Below, piece by piece: positions 9,778 to 24,377 of a stretch of DNA of 64,000 nucleotides. A model generated the notes under the pieces. It was not told the DNA's origin. It was given only the letters and a program-made list of their open reading frames with translations, and made no database searches. This DNA comes from Macquaria australasica. Lineage: Eukaryota; Chordata; Actinopteri; Centrarchiformes; Percichthyidae. The DNA is taken from the NCBI GenBank assembly GCA_005408345.1, contig SEMN01000202.1, positions 819,392 through 883,391 on the forward strand. The letters are read 5' to 3'. Positions within the stretch are counted from its first letter, which is position 1, and every line of letters starts with the position of its first letter. Position numbers and translations under genes: made by a program.

Positions 9778-12700
9778 ATGTGCTGTACAACTTTCCAGGA
9801 ATATTGTAATGTTTAATGTCCCTCCCTTGCAAAGATGATTTACAGCTTCGAGTTAAAGTCTCACTAGGATAGTAAGTCAGTTTGGCACATTATTCACACA
9901 CCTCACTGCATATTAACCTCCCACTCTGGATCTATGAAAATATGTTGAACACTGACTTAATGGCCTTCTTCAAAAGTGTAATTGCATGCTTCCATCAGTT
10001 GATGGTGCTATGTGCCCTAAATACATCTTTCATGAACTGTATTTATAACTCACCCTATGCATTACTGTGGACATAGTTTTTTCTCTGTGCAAAAACAGAG
10101 AGATATACATTATTGCAATATACGAATATCCTTCTATCAGAGCTCCACATATTCACAGAAAAAATGTTCATTCCTTACGGATAACAACAGCAAAGCAACA
10201 CCTACAGCAACTTTGTACTTATGCTTTCAGTTCACTTGCAATATTTTCCCTTTTAAATTTCATTTATCTGAGTAATTGTAGATGATTTCTAAATGCTGCC
10301 TGCCAAAAGAAATCTATGTTTCACAAGTAAAAGTGCTTTTATCACAAAAAAAAAAAAGTTTGTTCATGGAATTTAGTTGACATTCTTGCTAAAATCCACT
10401 GGTTAAGCGTGCAGTAAATGTCTGAACAGCATGTCTCCACTTCATAGAGCTGTAGAGCAAGAGATGTGCCCACTTGCTGTCTTCCCCGTCACGGCAGGGG
10501 CCTGTTTTAGGAAGCAGATCCTGGAGTTATCTGGATAACTTGGTCGAGACCTCAGTCCATGTTCCAGACTCCAGAGTCTTCTGTGTTCCTCTACTCGGCA
10601 AAGTTTTCCAGATAACTCAGTTAAGCTGCTTCTTGGCTCGTGGAGTGGTGGAATTATAAACAAAGTGAGGATGTGGGGGTGCGTTCAACAGCTCCTGTGC
10701 TGTTTAGATGTCTGGGGGACGAGCAGGTGTGGAGCTGCTCATTTCAAAGGCTGGAAGATCAGAGGGGGAGATGAAAGCTGCAGAGGATTAAGAAAGGAAG
10801 TGCAAACATTCGAAGATTGTAATGATGTGCATCAGTAAAGCATTTAAAGCAAAGACTATATTGTGCGTTTGACTCGATGATGATTTTGTCTGTAAGGTAG
10901 GCCTATGATCAAAACTCTTGAGTTCACTTCAGAGGGAGCAGCTGTTGCAAATGTGCTTTTGTCCCTTGTATTTAAAGAGGAGTATTGTTTTTAATTTCAG
11001 TATTTTGCCTATAGCCTGAAGATCATCAAGCAGAGACAAATCCCTCTGACTTTAGGTTGAAAGGTAGAACTCCTCTGTTTAAATCCAAATGTTGCCTCAC
11101 CTCAATCTCTTCATTAATTGAGTAATACCTCCCTTCTGGCTGATTAGACGTCTTTGTCGTGGATTCTCTGTTGTGTCGTCACACACAGCTGGCACACAGA
11201 CTAAACTGTCCTCGGGGTTGGGGTGACGTCTGGAAGAGGAAGAGGAGAGTTAGAGAAGGGAAGAGCGACAAACTCAACATCAGACAGGCAGACAAGAGAC
11301 CAAAATACAAAGATAAACCACATGTGAGAATGAGAGACGGAGAGGAAAAAGGAAATTGCCCAAAACACGGGACTGTAATTAGCATTTGCTATCTGTGAGA
11401 AGACTGGCATCTGAGCACAGCTGTATGGCCAAAAGGAAGCAAACAGGATGGAGGAAGTGGTGATCCTCTGATAGGATCACGAGACGGACTCGAATCCACT
11501 GACCTCTGCCTCTCATCCTGCTCGTAAACAAACGGGATCCTTGATTAGATTAAACCACTACTCCTCCAAAGCCTTCCTCAGTCCCAGAGGCCGAGCCTGG
11601 AGGTACAACTTAAACACGTGTGTGTGCCACTGACTCATTCGCAGGACATCTTGTTTTAATTGTAACGTATGTGAGCCTGTTGCTTAGATGTGGATGTTTA
11701 CGGGCGCTGCACCTGCTTCTGGTTTAAGCCACAGAGGAAGAGTGTCTCATTCTGCGTCCACACGCCACAACATCACATCCAGCTCGTCAAGGTAGTGTTC
11801 CCTAAAAGCATCTGTCACGCGGTGGCTCTGCTTCACACACTACAGAAGCTGTGATCACTTTGTGGGAGGAATTAAGCTCCTGAATGCGTGACTGCAAGAG
11901 AGTAATAGTAGAAAGTGCCTTTCATCAGGGAGTAATATCTGCAGTATGCGAGTTAGCCCGCATTATGTGATGTCTTCATCCATACATGGTGGGGCTGCCC
12001 TCCACGTGTTATAGACACACATATGCTGGCCAAACATCTCCCTCTGTGTAATGAACGAAAGGATAAACCAAGCTTTTATACATGACACTGGAATGTGATT
12101 TCCGCTCTGGATCAAAGGGAAGTTCTGGAAACTCGAGGCGATCCAGGTTGGGCATTGTTGTAATTCAGTCAGGCCAACATGTGTTTGAAAGAGACGGAGG
12201 CTTACGAAAAACCAAAATGAGAATACTTTCTGCTCGTCCTCTCCGAAAGGCCCGGCAGTGAACCACAACGTGAAAGTGTAGTTTACTGAGTGTATAAACA
12301 GATTTTATGTGGTGTGGGTGTATGAAATGCACATCTTGACGGGCCGTATTGGTTATAAACACTGCAAATGTGGAATGAGGAGTAATAAAAACACAATTAC
12401 ATTAAGGGAGAAACAACGGAGAACCTCAATTTTCTGTTCCTTCCAACGAAATGTCAACAGTTTAAACATGTGAGGGATTGTTTCGCAGAATGCAAACTTG
12501 CACTGCAGAGCCAAAAAAAGCGGCATGTAAAATCCCAAGTATGAGGGCTCCCAGTGAGAAAACAAACAATACGAGCAATTTCAAAGTTTATCTTCAATGG
12601 CTTCTGCCCACTATTGTCACCTTTATCACATGATCACATTCCTGTTTCTGAGCTCCACCAGCTTCAATAACACAGAGGGGAACAGGGTTTTGAACATTTA

Positions 12701-14067
12701 TGTATTTGCAAACATCGCCCGCTATCTGCACTCTGATCTGTTTCAGGGAGACAGGACCCCGAGACAGCAGCACAGGTTGGTCTGAAAGCTTCAAAGGGAA
12801 TACTTGAGGTGTGTGGCACTGGTATTGTTCGCGCAGATCAGAGAGAGGGGTCCTTATTTTTTGTGGGATGCTGGATTGACTGTGGGATAAGAGAGAATGT
12901 TTAAAACAGGGGAATAAGACTGACTGATTGTGTGCCCATGTCAACTTTTATCCTATACCTTGATCAGAGACTATGGGTTTGAAAGGCCTCAAATGTGGGC
13001 ACAGTAATCCGGAAGGAAACTGTGGACAAGCCGTGTGCGTACTGTCAAACAACTCTTCTCTTCTACTTTATATTTTCTGCATGCGTTTCAGAGTGAGAGG
13101 CTGGTAAAAATGATCAAATGGAGCCTCAGATAAAAGTGTGCCAGAGGCAAGGAAACATTTATCAAACGCGCCGTCTTCAGAGTATGGAAATATCAGGGGC
13201 GGTTTTGGATTTCGGCTGAGTGATTTAAAAGGAGGCCTCGGCTCACAGATAGTCAGAGCAGTGATGGACTGTGGAAAATGCTGTATTTGTGTCAGTGCGT
13301 GTCCAGAAATGTCAGAGGCCTTCGACGCCTGGAGAGGTTTATGGCACGCTAAAAACATCTTTACGCAGACAGAGGCTGAACACTACAGAGAAGTTCAGTC
13401 TTTTCCTGGGTACAGTGCCACAGACTGTCCCCCCCCCCCCTCCGCCCACCCGACCTCCAACCCCCCACCCCCACCCAGTTAACCACAGCTCCCTGCAATT
13501 TGTGGCTGCTCATCCTCTGTCGTCTTGGATAGTAATCCCAGCGGGCTCCACATGAGATCCAGATCATACTGTCTGTGTGTTAAAGAGAAGACAACTGCGA
13601 GCATGTTTGTGCATACTCTTTTCCTCCTATGATCCCACACTCCTTTCTGTGCAGCACATATATATTTTGGGGGAACCCTGCGACCCCCCACAGGCCCCAG
13701 ATGGGTGGTCTTAATAGTCAAAATTGCCCCTTTGGTCGTGCTGATTGTTAACTTCTGTGCAGAAAATGTTCAGAGGTGCTTCTCTCCTCAGTGATTATAA
13801 CCCAATCAGCAACCTATAATCTACATCATTCCCAGTATTATGGGATAGTTACGGAGGTGTTCTGACTTTAGTCTTCCTCGGTAGATATTGTGAAAGATAG
13901 ATAGAACGTCACATTTGCATCTTTGACCAAAAATTAGGGAAAAGTAGATAAAGAAGGAGAAGTTATAGGGAGAGATAATCTGCCGGAGCAGGCCTCCGTT
14001 TGTATTTTATTTATTTATTTATTTTTGTGAGTCTATGTGTGTGTTTGTCTGCATGTGTATCTCAGCA

Positions 14068-14697
14068 TGTCCTTAAAACAATAGATTGATGTGTTTCTGG
14101 TGGAAAGACAGATTGATACCACTCTCATGTCTGTCCGTTAAACATGAAGCTACAGCCAGCAGCAGGTTAGCGTAGCTTAGCACAAAGACTGGAAACACTG
14201 GGAAACAGCTAGCCTGGCTCTGTCTGAAGGTATCAAAATCTGCCTATAACGGGCTTTATCATATAGCTATTTTTATTTTTACAAGCCCCTATCATCTCAT
14301 CAATACGAATCCAAATCTACCTCTAATTTTAAAAACTTTTTATGAAGTATGTGGTACTGAATAGAGAGTCCACATACTGGAATAAACTCACTCTTGTAAA
14401 CTAAAACTGTAAAACTTTATTTTGAGAAAGTCAAGTTTGTGATGTGTCAAATAATTCCAATATTTCCCCGGACAGACAACGGGGATCAGTGATTGTCGCT
14501 AGGTACGCACATGGACAGAGCCAGGCTAGCTGTTTCCCCCTGTTTCCAGTCTTTATGCTAAGCTAAGCTAACCGTCTGCTGACTCCAGCTACATATTTTC
14601 CGTAGAGACATGATGGTGGCGGTATCGATCTTCTCATCTAACTCTCCACCAGAAAGCGAATAAGCATTTTTCCCAAAATGTCGAACTATTCCTTTAA
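14068..14697. mobile_element. Palindromic MITE, copy A
   Basis: Foldback-type element. The left half reads ttagcgtagcttagcacaaa, then gactggaaacactggg and cagctagcctggctctgtc. The right half carries the reverse complement of this block (gacagagccaggctagctg, then ccagtctttatgctaagc), and the end reads cccaaaatgtcgaactattc followed by ctttaaa. The family recurs near 15747, 19563, 29066 and 31624. The middle (14240-14500) is unrelated AT-rich DNA. No transposase is encoded. Confidence 0.7.
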
Positions 14698-15746
14698 AGC
14701 ACATCTCTCTCCTCTGTAATACTGTATTTTACTACGAAGAATAATAATTACCGGATTTAAATAAAGCATTTAACATGTGTGTGTGTTTGTTTGTGTGATC
14801 ACATCTGGATCCCCCTCGTTGCATGAATGTGGGGGGAATTCCACATACCTCTCTAGCTTTATGCTCCCAGCACCTATTGGGCAACACACACACACACACA
14901 GAGACACAGTGATATAACCTTTTTACAGCAACTCCTTATTCAACATTAGAGCCAGCGATATATCATCACTGGCTTTTATATATCAAAAATAATCCTTGAA
15001 TACATGATTAATGTATCATCAGCATCAACCTTTGGCACAGACAAACTTTAATTCTCCACATATGCTCTTTATTCTTTTACTTTTGTGCCAGAAAAGCAAA
15101 TACCCCCTAATCTCACCTGTCAGTCACTCCGCAGTAATTGTTTCTCTTGATCCCTCAGCCTCTCCCTATTGGCTCGTCATTGTCCCGGATTTGTGCGGAG
15201 AACACCATGTTACGCCAATACTAAAGACAGTGAAGACAGAGAGTGTATTTTGTGTTTTCCTCCATGTGTATCTGTACTAATTATTGCAGGAAGCGAATAA
15301 TAGCTTGGTCAAAACAGAATCCAAATTAATTTTAAATGTGTTTTGGGGAAGTCCGCAGAAAATACATCCTGCTGTCATTTGGACCAGCAGCTCTGTTGTG
15401 TCCTTAAAAACACAGACCTCAAAACCCAAAGTGAGACCAGATGAGAGCTACAGGAAGGAGGGGAAGATGTGTGTGTGAGTGTGCGTGACTGTGTGTGTGT
15501 GTGTGTGTGTTGGTAAAGGGGTTAAAAAAGAAGAGGTCAAAGACTCAGAATACATTCCCACAGGAATGAGGCTCACGGACGACCCAATATGATTATCAGC
15601 TTTACGACAAAGTGAGGGTGTGGCGTTGGTGGCGTTTAAAAGAAAGAGGACAAATATCCAGCTTTACCACGACCGCGACTCAAAATTATGAACCTGTGCT
15701 GATTTGCAAAAGGAAAGGAAATGACCTCTTTGCACCATAAATTAAA

Positions 15747-16045
15747 GAAATTGTTTGACATTTTGGGAAATGTGCTTTCTTTCTGAGAGGAAACAGCTAA
15801 CCTGGCTCTGTATGAAAGTAACAAAATCCACCTACCAGCACCTCTAATGCTCACTAATTAACACATTATATCTTGTTTGTTTAATCTGTACAAAAACCAA
15901 AGTCTAAAAGTGACAATGTTTGTTAAGCTAAGCCAAGCTAACCGTCTGCTGGCTGTAGCTACATATTTAGCATTGGTGAGTGGTATCAATCTTCTCATCT
16001 ACCTCTCAGCAAGAAAACGAATAAACGTATTACCCAATGTCTTAC
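15747..16045. mobile_element. Palindromic MITE, copy B (short, internally deleted)
   Basis: Starts ttgtttgacattttgggaaa and ends with lctcatctacctctcagc-type sequence (ttctcatctacctctcagc) plus a degraded right end (ttacccaatgtcttac). It contains the cagctaacctggctctgta and aagctaagccaagctaacc blocks of the same family as copy A, but the centre is shortened to about 100 bases. Confidence 0.65.
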
Positions 16046-16426
16046 TGCTGTTTTAATTTTCCTCCATCCCAGCCAATTGTTCTGACTGTATTTGGTTTAA
16101 ATAGAGCTTTGGATGGCAAGGGAAAAAAGCACACAATGCAGTATGTGAACATTTCAAAAACGTTTTTTAAATCATTAAAAAAAAAACCTATCAATCAAAA
16201 GTGAAACATCCAATTTTTAAAGTTCATTTATCTCCCACCAGGCCTGTTCTTTCCTGGTGGGTCACATATTTAGTACACTCCTGTCCCCTTTGGCCAAAAC
16301 AACCGTCAGCACCTTCGCTGATGGTTTGCTTGTTTGAGTCGCACATGATTTCGCATTCCTGTGAAATGCAGACTGGCCCCACAGGGTAGAGGTCCATCTC
16401 CTGTTTCTGCAGCATGAAACACTTTG

Positions 16427-16457
<31 letters not shown>

Positions 16458-19400
16458 GGCCTGCAGGACCTCACAGGACAGGTGATACTATTTTAGCAAA
16501 CCTGACTCAACAGTGAGGCAACGGACAGAGGCGTTTTTTCTTCTTCTTCTTCTTCTAATTTTTTTTTTTTTTTTTGTTAGGATGACAGCTCTCTTTTCTC
16601 ACAGTCGATGTGACAGGTTGGAATTCGAAAAACATGGGAAACTCCAGAGAGTGGAGAGACAAACTGCTGTGGTTTTACACCAGTAATTACAGTCAGTTAA
16701 CACCCATCTGATGGCTGCTTGTGTTTGTATTTACAGAGATCATCCAGGTTTGACTTGTTTACATAAATAAAAACACATAGCCGCCGGTTAAATAATGAGA
16801 CATTCACCCGGTTGCTCGTTCACACGCATCTTTAGCCCTTCCAATTGTCTTGGATAAGCTGTGCGAGTGCAAAAATTAACAAGCACATCCATTTGGGTGG
16901 CGGTTCTGGCCCAGTAACAGTAGCGCAGTGTTCAATCCAACTGTCCGTGTCAGTGAATTGCAAAGATGGAAAGAAAGTTGTTTTTCACACACTGGGCGGA
17001 AATAGATGGTGACAGTGACACATAAAAGGCAGGGCTTGCGGTTTGGAGCTGACGTCATGGCAATCAACGTTTAAGACGACAAGGCCTTTCAATGAAGGAA
17101 AGCCACACAGAGCAGCCCACAAGCATTTCAGTAAGTAACAGTCTGGGATTGGGTACCACAAGTGGTACATGTGCACGCAGACTGGAACAATAGGCGTCCA
17201 CAGGCACATGGACGCATGCACAAGACCCTAAAGGCATAAAAGTCTCTGCACGCATATCCACACACTTCACATAAACAGTAAGACGCATGCTGCAGTTCAA
17301 AATGGTTCACCTTCATGTCTCTGTCAGATTTGCAGCCACACGTCTTAGTGAATCCCCCAAAGTGAGCTGGGAGGCATGAAACTGTATACCGAACTAATCA
17401 CAGTTGTCTCTTTTTTAACCTCTTTCTCACTCTTACTCGCTCTCACTCGCTCACACTTCTGTCATGCAGACAGACACAAACGCATATAGGCACACACAAG
17501 CTTCCCCTCACACCCCACCTCTCTCCCTGCGCCTCCACCCTTCCCAACACACCCAATATCACTTAGGAGCCAACCACCAGATCCCACTTTTCACCGCAGA
17601 GCTGTGGATTAGAAAAGAAGGCATTTCCCAAATGGGCTGCGGCTCGTGTGATGACATGATTGTCATTCAGTTTAATTCCCTCTGAACTCTTTAGATTCCC
17701 GCTCGCCTGATTCGACTGCTACGATAAAGCACCCCAAAAAAAAGGTAAATAACAGTTTAAACAACACGAGGCTCCTGTGCAGACTTGCTCCCTGGAAAGG
17801 CATCTCAATTTTTATTGCCAAGATGAAAGACACATTGAAAATAGTTCTGTGCAGCTGGTTTCTAGCAAGGTCGAGGACGGCTTGCATGCATTTTTGTTTA
17901 TGTGAAAAATATCTGTGGGCTCATATCGCTATACATGCATATCAGTTACATAATTTAACCTCTTGGCTAAATAGAACCCTCATGAAGTTGGATGGAATTG
18001 CATGAACTCCGCCTCCAATATAAATTACTCCCATGTCGAACTCGAGGCATTATGTGGGTCTAACACTGTTTAATGCTTTCAAGGCCACAGAGGCTGTTGC
18101 GTAAGCTCCAAACATCTCTCCTCTCAGATCTTACAGTACATTCATCCTTTCAGTGATGTCTCTATAAAGCTGCGGGGCAAAGTCTGGTCGTCTGAAAGTT
18201 CTCCTGCAGGCGAAAAAGATCGATGCACCTGTGTGAAGGAAGGTGGGACGCGAGGAATGGAGGGTGGGAGGAGAAGAGGAAGATATAGGGGGAGAACACT
18301 GTGTCTGGACGGGAGAGATCAGAGTGATTTTCTCCTCGTCCAATCCATCATTCTTTACTGACTTTGCAGATGAAAGTTGGGAAGGCTCCAGGAGAAGGGT
18401 GGGGCTTCACAGTCGCTTTGTTGTTGGCTTTTTGTATTCAGTGATCCTCCCTACCTGAGGGCTCGGCCACTGAGCATCTAAAATGTAGCAGAGAGTGTGT
18501 GTGACATCTTTTATTTCTTCAAAGGAGCTGCACTTCAGATGCCACAATGAGCATTAAACTTAATTGTAATTGTAAAATCCTCTGATATACATATTCAGTC
18601 TTAAAAAGTAAATATCTCATTGATATTCATTCCAGACAGACTGAAAAGCATCAGATTCCCGTTGTGGGAAACTACAGCCATGCCTCTGCACCGCTACATG
18701 AGCATCTCCTGGGCGGTGGTTTCAAAGATCCGTCATGACGGCTTTAAGGATTCTGCCGGGTAGGCTATCTTGCGGCTATCGCAAATGGCCGACAGCTTCT
18801 TCCTCATGCTGGAAATTACAAAATGAGAGTGGAACATTCTGTTGCATTTTGCTGAGGAGGATTTGTAATTTGCCGTAATGGCTGACACATGTTCATGCCA
18901 TCAGCGGGCCTCCGGCTATGGAAATGTCTATCAGTGGTACAGGCAGGGATGCAGCAGCACACACCTGCAGGCACCGGCGGTTGGAAATGTAGTCTGGACT
19001 GTACACTTGCATGCATAAATACCTACACATGCATGTGAGCACACAGTAATGTAAACAACGATATAGAGACGTATGCACGCAAACACATCAACAGAGAGAC
19101 ATTTATCCGACCTCAATCCTATACATACAGGCACAGTTCGCTACTTGCATGTCGTATTTGTTTCCTCAACACTGCTGCTGCCTGTTTGTTTCTTTAATCT
19201 CAGTGTTTATATTTCTGGGTCCAAACCTGTCAGTATAACTCCAACTAGAGCAATTAGCGTGAGGGAAAAGCAAATAAAATGTCTGATGAAAGCAAAGCCT
19301 GGATCCTGACCTCATTCTGACTGAAGCTGCCGCTAGCCAGCAGACAGTCATTTCCAAAGCTGTGAATTCCTCAGTGCCAGGCTGGCCTCTCTTTGAATGG

Positions 19401-19562
19401 ATTTACAATGGCTGTTTGTGCTTCAAAACATATCATTATTCTATATTTGCCTGGGTCACGTCAGTATCCGCAGACCTTTGTTTGAGCTCTTTTTTTTTTT
19501 TTAAACTGTAAATTGCAATCACAGGCTTTGTAATGCTTAACTTCGAAAAGTTTATATATTCC

Positions 19563-20003
19563 TTAAAGGAAAAGTTTGACATTTTTGGACGTATACTTAT
19601 TCGTTTTCTTGTCCAGAGGTGGATGAGAAGACGAGAGTGGTATCGATCTTCTCATCTACCTCTCGGCATGATGTGAAGCATACTGTATATAGCAATAACA
19701 AATTCTTTATGTGTCAAACTATTTCTTGGTCTATTTCTTACTCCAACAACTTCCTGTAGTCTCCTTTGTTTGTACGAACTAAACAAAGGAGACACATCGT
19801 GTTAGTAAGTGAGCTTTAGAGGTGCTGTAGGCAGATTTTATTACCTTGTGAAGGGGCCTGTCCCGCTGTTTCCTGTCTTTGTGCTAAGCTAAGTTAGCCG
19901 GCTGTTGGCTGTGGCTTCATGTTTACCAGATGGACAATGAAAGTGGTATCAATCTTCTTATCTAACAAAGCAAAAAAAAAAAAAAGTCTAACTTTTCCTT
20001 TAA
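19563..20003. mobile_element. Palindromic MITE, copy C
   Basis: The left terminus ttaaaggaaaagtttgacat and right terminus gtctaacttttcctttaag are near-perfect inverted repeats. The interior shows gtgctaagctaagttagcc, agtgagctttagaggtgct and the gtggtatcaatcttcttat block of the family. An A-run of about 13 bases interrupts the right end. Confidence 0.7.
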
Positions 20004-21311
20004 GTTTTTTTTTTTAACCAATCTCTTTTTTCCCTGAGGAGACAGAGGAGGAGAGCTGAATAAAGATAAAATATAAAATCCTCAATTAACCAACACAGCG
20101 AGTTTGCCAAATTCATTTATTATCTCTGTCTGAAACATACTGCGCCCCAGGGCTGAGTGTGTAAGTGTGTGTGGATCTTTTTCTCAGACAGATTATCTAC
20201 CTCAGTTCCCCTTTACCTCTCCTCGCTCTCTTTCCGTCCGCTCATCCATTCAAACGGCCGCTTGGTGTGTTAGTCAGGTTCAAAGTCTGAACTCCATCTC
20301 TTTGCCAGAGGAAACTCTATACCCGCTCCAGCTTTACAGAGTCGGGGGAATATCCTGGTGCTGATCCTTCTTGTACAGCCCCCAAAGGTGACACACTCAG
20401 CCTCAGATACTGTATTTATGGGACAGAGAAGTGGCAGGGGCCCCTCCTCCTCGCTTCAGGCCTATTGTTTTGGAGGTTTGTGTCGGGAGACTTGTCACTG
20501 TGTTGGCTACATGTTGGTTCAGTGTTGAGTCTCAGGGTGCAGGGAGAGTACAAGAGGTTTTGAATAGACATCCTCAGGGGCTTCTCTTATTCACAGGGCT
20601 GACTGAGACATCTATCATATGGGTTCAAAGGGGCAAGGAGGATTTTCCTCTGTGGGGTCAGCTTACATTTGTAAAACACTGATGTGCCTGTAGCTTATAA
20701 TAAAGTGCTCAAGATTTATTTTTTCATGTTACAAAGTTCCACAAAAACATATCACATATAAATAGCTTTAGACATATTTAAGACACAGACAGACTTGTTT
20801 GTTTCCCCAGTGGGTTTTTATATGCATCAAGTGGTTTCTTGGATATGTTGTATGTTAATAATGCATAAATAAAAATATATAAATAAAAATATATTTGAAT
20901 ATGTTTGCCATATAGAAATAAACATAGGCTACAACCCAAGCCTCTATATATGTAGGCATGTTTATCTATAGCTTGAAGAGGGAGGGGTGGAGAAAAAAAA
21001 GGGCGTAGGAAAAGCTGAGGAGGAACCTTGAATGAGAGATTAGTAGACCTCAGAGCGCACAGATGCAGCAGGCTGGAAGTCATGTTAAAGGACAAAACTC
21101 TCTGGATTGACAAGGAGCAATTTTTGTCTTTTCTGAAGAAATAAAAAATAAAGAGAGACAAAGATTATGAGGATCGTTTTTAACAAATCCACTGTGCCAT
21201 TCCTCTGCTGCCAGACGCTCTGCATGTGATGCCTCGCTTTTGCGCAACAGGTTCTGCGAGATAGATTTAACAGCATCAACTCCAATCAATGTAGGAAGAA
21301 GAAGAAGAAGC

Positions 21312-21440
21312 ATGCTGTCCCCGTTTTGGCCCTTTGGCATCGAGCAGGAGATCAACTCATGGGATGTAGTGGATGCAGAGTCAGGTTCAACTTTGGCAAG
21401 GTGCTCTCCAAAGTCTCACTCTTTTTTACCATGGTCCTGA
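21312..21440 (+). other. Upstream ORF overlapping the hs3st6 start codon
   Basis: An ATG at 21312 opens a 42-codon frame (MLSPFWPFGIEQE...) that runs through the hs3st6 start at 21359 in another frame and stops at 21440. If transcription starts upstream of 21312, this overlapping uORF would reduce initiation at the main ATG. The transcription start is unknown and the peptide resembles nothing I recognise. Confidence 0.4.
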
Positions 21441-24332
21441 TCTTCACCTACTTCTTCTACTGCCTCACCGGATTTTGCGATTCGGCTCCGAGAAGTTTTT
21501 ACAGCCAACAAGCTTTATTAGACTATGACATTTTGGACGATCATCGCCGCGTTTTGGACGACCTGCGACCATCGCCGCGTCTCCTCCCCGACGCCGCGCC
21601 GACTCACCGGAACCGCACAGAACAGGTGGACGCGCCGGGACAGCTGGCTCAACAACACGCGTCGGACAGCGCAAAGGAGAGCGCCCAGAGCAACGGCATC
21701 CCCGTGGCCAACACTTTCGGGATCAAAAGGTTCCCGCAGGCGATTATAATCGGCGTGAAGAAAGGAGGAACCCGCGCCCTGCTGGAGTTTCTCCGCATCC
21801 ACCCGGACGTGAGAGCGGTCGGCGCGGAGCCTCACTTCTTCGACAGGTTTTATGATAAAGGGCTGGAGTGGTACAGGTAGGGAACACACATGCGCACGCA
21901 GGTTTAGGTTGCCTTTTAGCTCAGTTTTGGCAGCAAAATAAAAACTTGCAAGCACTTTTTACACCTCACATGAATATGTAACCCAGTTAATGGTCCAAAT
22001 AAAGGACCAATAGAGTCTAAATATGAGCTTTAATCGGTTATAAATACTACTAGATTGAGTATAAATTCACTATTGGATGCTTTGAGTCTCAATAGGAATA
22101 TGTCAAGTTTTAAAATCTTTGCAACAAAGCTTTGGATGTCATCTCAGACACTGCATGATGATGTATGGCAGGCTGAAGGGTCGGATGAGCAGCAGTGATG
22201 TGCAGAAGTGCTGATGTCTCCTGTCAATAGTCTGGACGGCCATACACATGTCTGGCTGATATATTCAGATCACCATAAGCCAATATTCTCCCTGCATGCT
22301 GCACTGTAGATCAAAAGGCTAGTGGGGTCTCTAAGGAGCACTTCATCATCTTGACAGTTATCTAAACACCATTTATACACTTCAGCGTGACATCCTGTAC
22401 TAACACTCCCACCTTGTTCTGAGTGGGAGTCATGCAAACATCACAGTGATTACTCTGATGTGTTTTCCACATATAAAGCATATAAACCTGATTGATACAA
22501 TTAATTCATAGCAGGTCTTGGCTGCACATCACACACACACAATGATGTTGTTTTATGGTTCTGTGCACGGAGGCACATAAAATGTTCATCGGCTACTGTC
22601 GCAGCAGTGTCAACAGCCAATCTGGGGGCGACCAGGCTGACCAGAGCTGTCATTTGGGTGTAGTTAAGGCCCTAAAGAAGGAGGATTTAGGTCTGGATGA
22701 AGCTGGTCCTGATCATCTCCAGATGTTCAACAAGCATCCTGGAGAAAGTCCCAAACTCCTCACCAGTGTCAGAATACTGTTTCAGACCTGTGAGCGCTAA
22801 AGGTGCCGTGAGGAGAGAGCGAGGTTTGACAGGATGAAGAGCACTGATAAACAAGATGGTACTTGAAACTCTAAGGTGTAATTTAATCTTCTCTTGACTT
22901 TTTTTAAACTCCCCCTAGCTGTGTTTTAACTGAGAACATAAGGACACATGGAAACACTTTCACCACTGATAATTTTAGCATGCTGCTAAACTTCCTCTTC
23001 TATTTACCTCATAAACACACACATGCACCATCCAGGTTAGCACTTTGCTTCCTCATCTACCACTCCTCTTTCACATTTCTCCTCCACTGCTGTCTCTCTA
23101 TGCCACATTTCTCTTTCTTCCCACATCCTTCTCTTTCCTTTTATTCAACTTTCTCACCGCTTTCTCTCACTCTTTTCCCCCCACCCCTCTCCTCTATAGC
23201 TTCAGTTCTCCGTTACTCTTCCTTCAGTGTAGAGGATGTCTTTATGTGGAAATACCTGTGGCAGACCTGGAGTTTCCAGGGCATGTTTTATGTGTGTTTC
23301 TGTGTGTTTCAATTAGCCTGGCTGGTGCTGTAAAGCTGTTACGCTTTAATGCTGTAAGTTTTGTTAGTGCTGTAACCCGGCAGCGACACTAACATAGTCT
23401 GCGAAAGGTAGATAAGTCATAATAAGGGCTGCAACTTATTTTCATTATCCATCAATCTGCTGATTATTTTCCCAGTTAATTGATTAATCTTTTTTTCATA
23501 AAATGCCCATCATAATTTGAGCCCAAGGCGACAAATCAAATTACTTGTTTTATTTGATTAACAGCATAAAACTCACATATATTCAGTTATGACAAAGAAA
23601 AGCAACTATAACCAGAAAATGTTTGGCATTATTGCTTTAAAAAATGCCTGAACGATGAATCGATTATCAACATAGTTTAATTTAACTATTAATCAGGTAA
23701 TTAATCAGCAAAACAGAAGAAGAAAGACTGCATATGCAATATAAAATGCTGTTGTGGTGCCATATTTTTCTGTAGCTACAATCAGCCTAAAAGTCATAAT
23801 GAAAAACAATGTCTCAGCATTTATAAGTGTTAATTTTTCAGTGGCATCTATATGGGTTTAACAAATGACAAGTGGGCAGATGTGACTGCAGGGCAGCTGG
23901 TCCAGTTAAACCAGTTCTGACAGGTGTGATCTTCTAAGAATACAGGTATTTTGTTGATTTTTAAGATTGGCTTTTTTTCTTAAAAATTCTGAATAGAAGT
24001 AAACTTGGCTGAAACTGGAGGTGGAGAAGAGGTGGGAGGATTAACACAACAATAGAGGCAGCAGCAGCAGCAACGTGATCCTGGGTGAAATCACTGAAAG
24101 ATGATTCCCCTGTTGTCACCGAATCTCAGAAATCGGGGAAAATCTGTTTGCTGTCATCCGCAGTGACCCACAGAGAAACTGCAGGAAGTCGTGAAGCGCG
24201 GCAGTGTGTGTGCGTGTGTGTGCGTGTGTGTGTCAGTGACGGCAAGAACTCATCCATGTGGAACAAGAAAGTCCTCCTCACCTGACTGTCAGTGAACAGA
24301 GGGTCAACTCGCTGTCACATCTGGAAGCTAAC

Positions 24333-24377
<45 letters not shown>

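Larger units (their letters stand above)
9800..21310. other. Repeat-rich intergenic spacer, msrb1 to hs3st6
   Basis: About 11.5 kb with no convincing exon on either strand; reading frames are short, with repeat-like or random composition. It holds three copies of a palindromic MITE family (listed separately) and simple repeats: poly-C near 13429-13442, TTTA near 14000-14022, GT 15491-15510, AC 16431-16453 and poly-T near 16559-16576. Long single-copy stretches (for example 11000-13400 and 16800-19400) may contain regulatory DNA of hs3st6, but that cannot be judged from one sequence. Confidence 0.5.

Noticed and set aside
13138..13555. Overlapping plus-strand frames ending in poly-Pro
   Set aside because: They depend on the poly-C run near 13429-13442. 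No homology is recognised and no intron borders support an exon.
21518..21955. Minus-strand frame opposite hs3st6 exon 1
   Set aside because: It is a GC-rich shadow of the real exon and has no family features.
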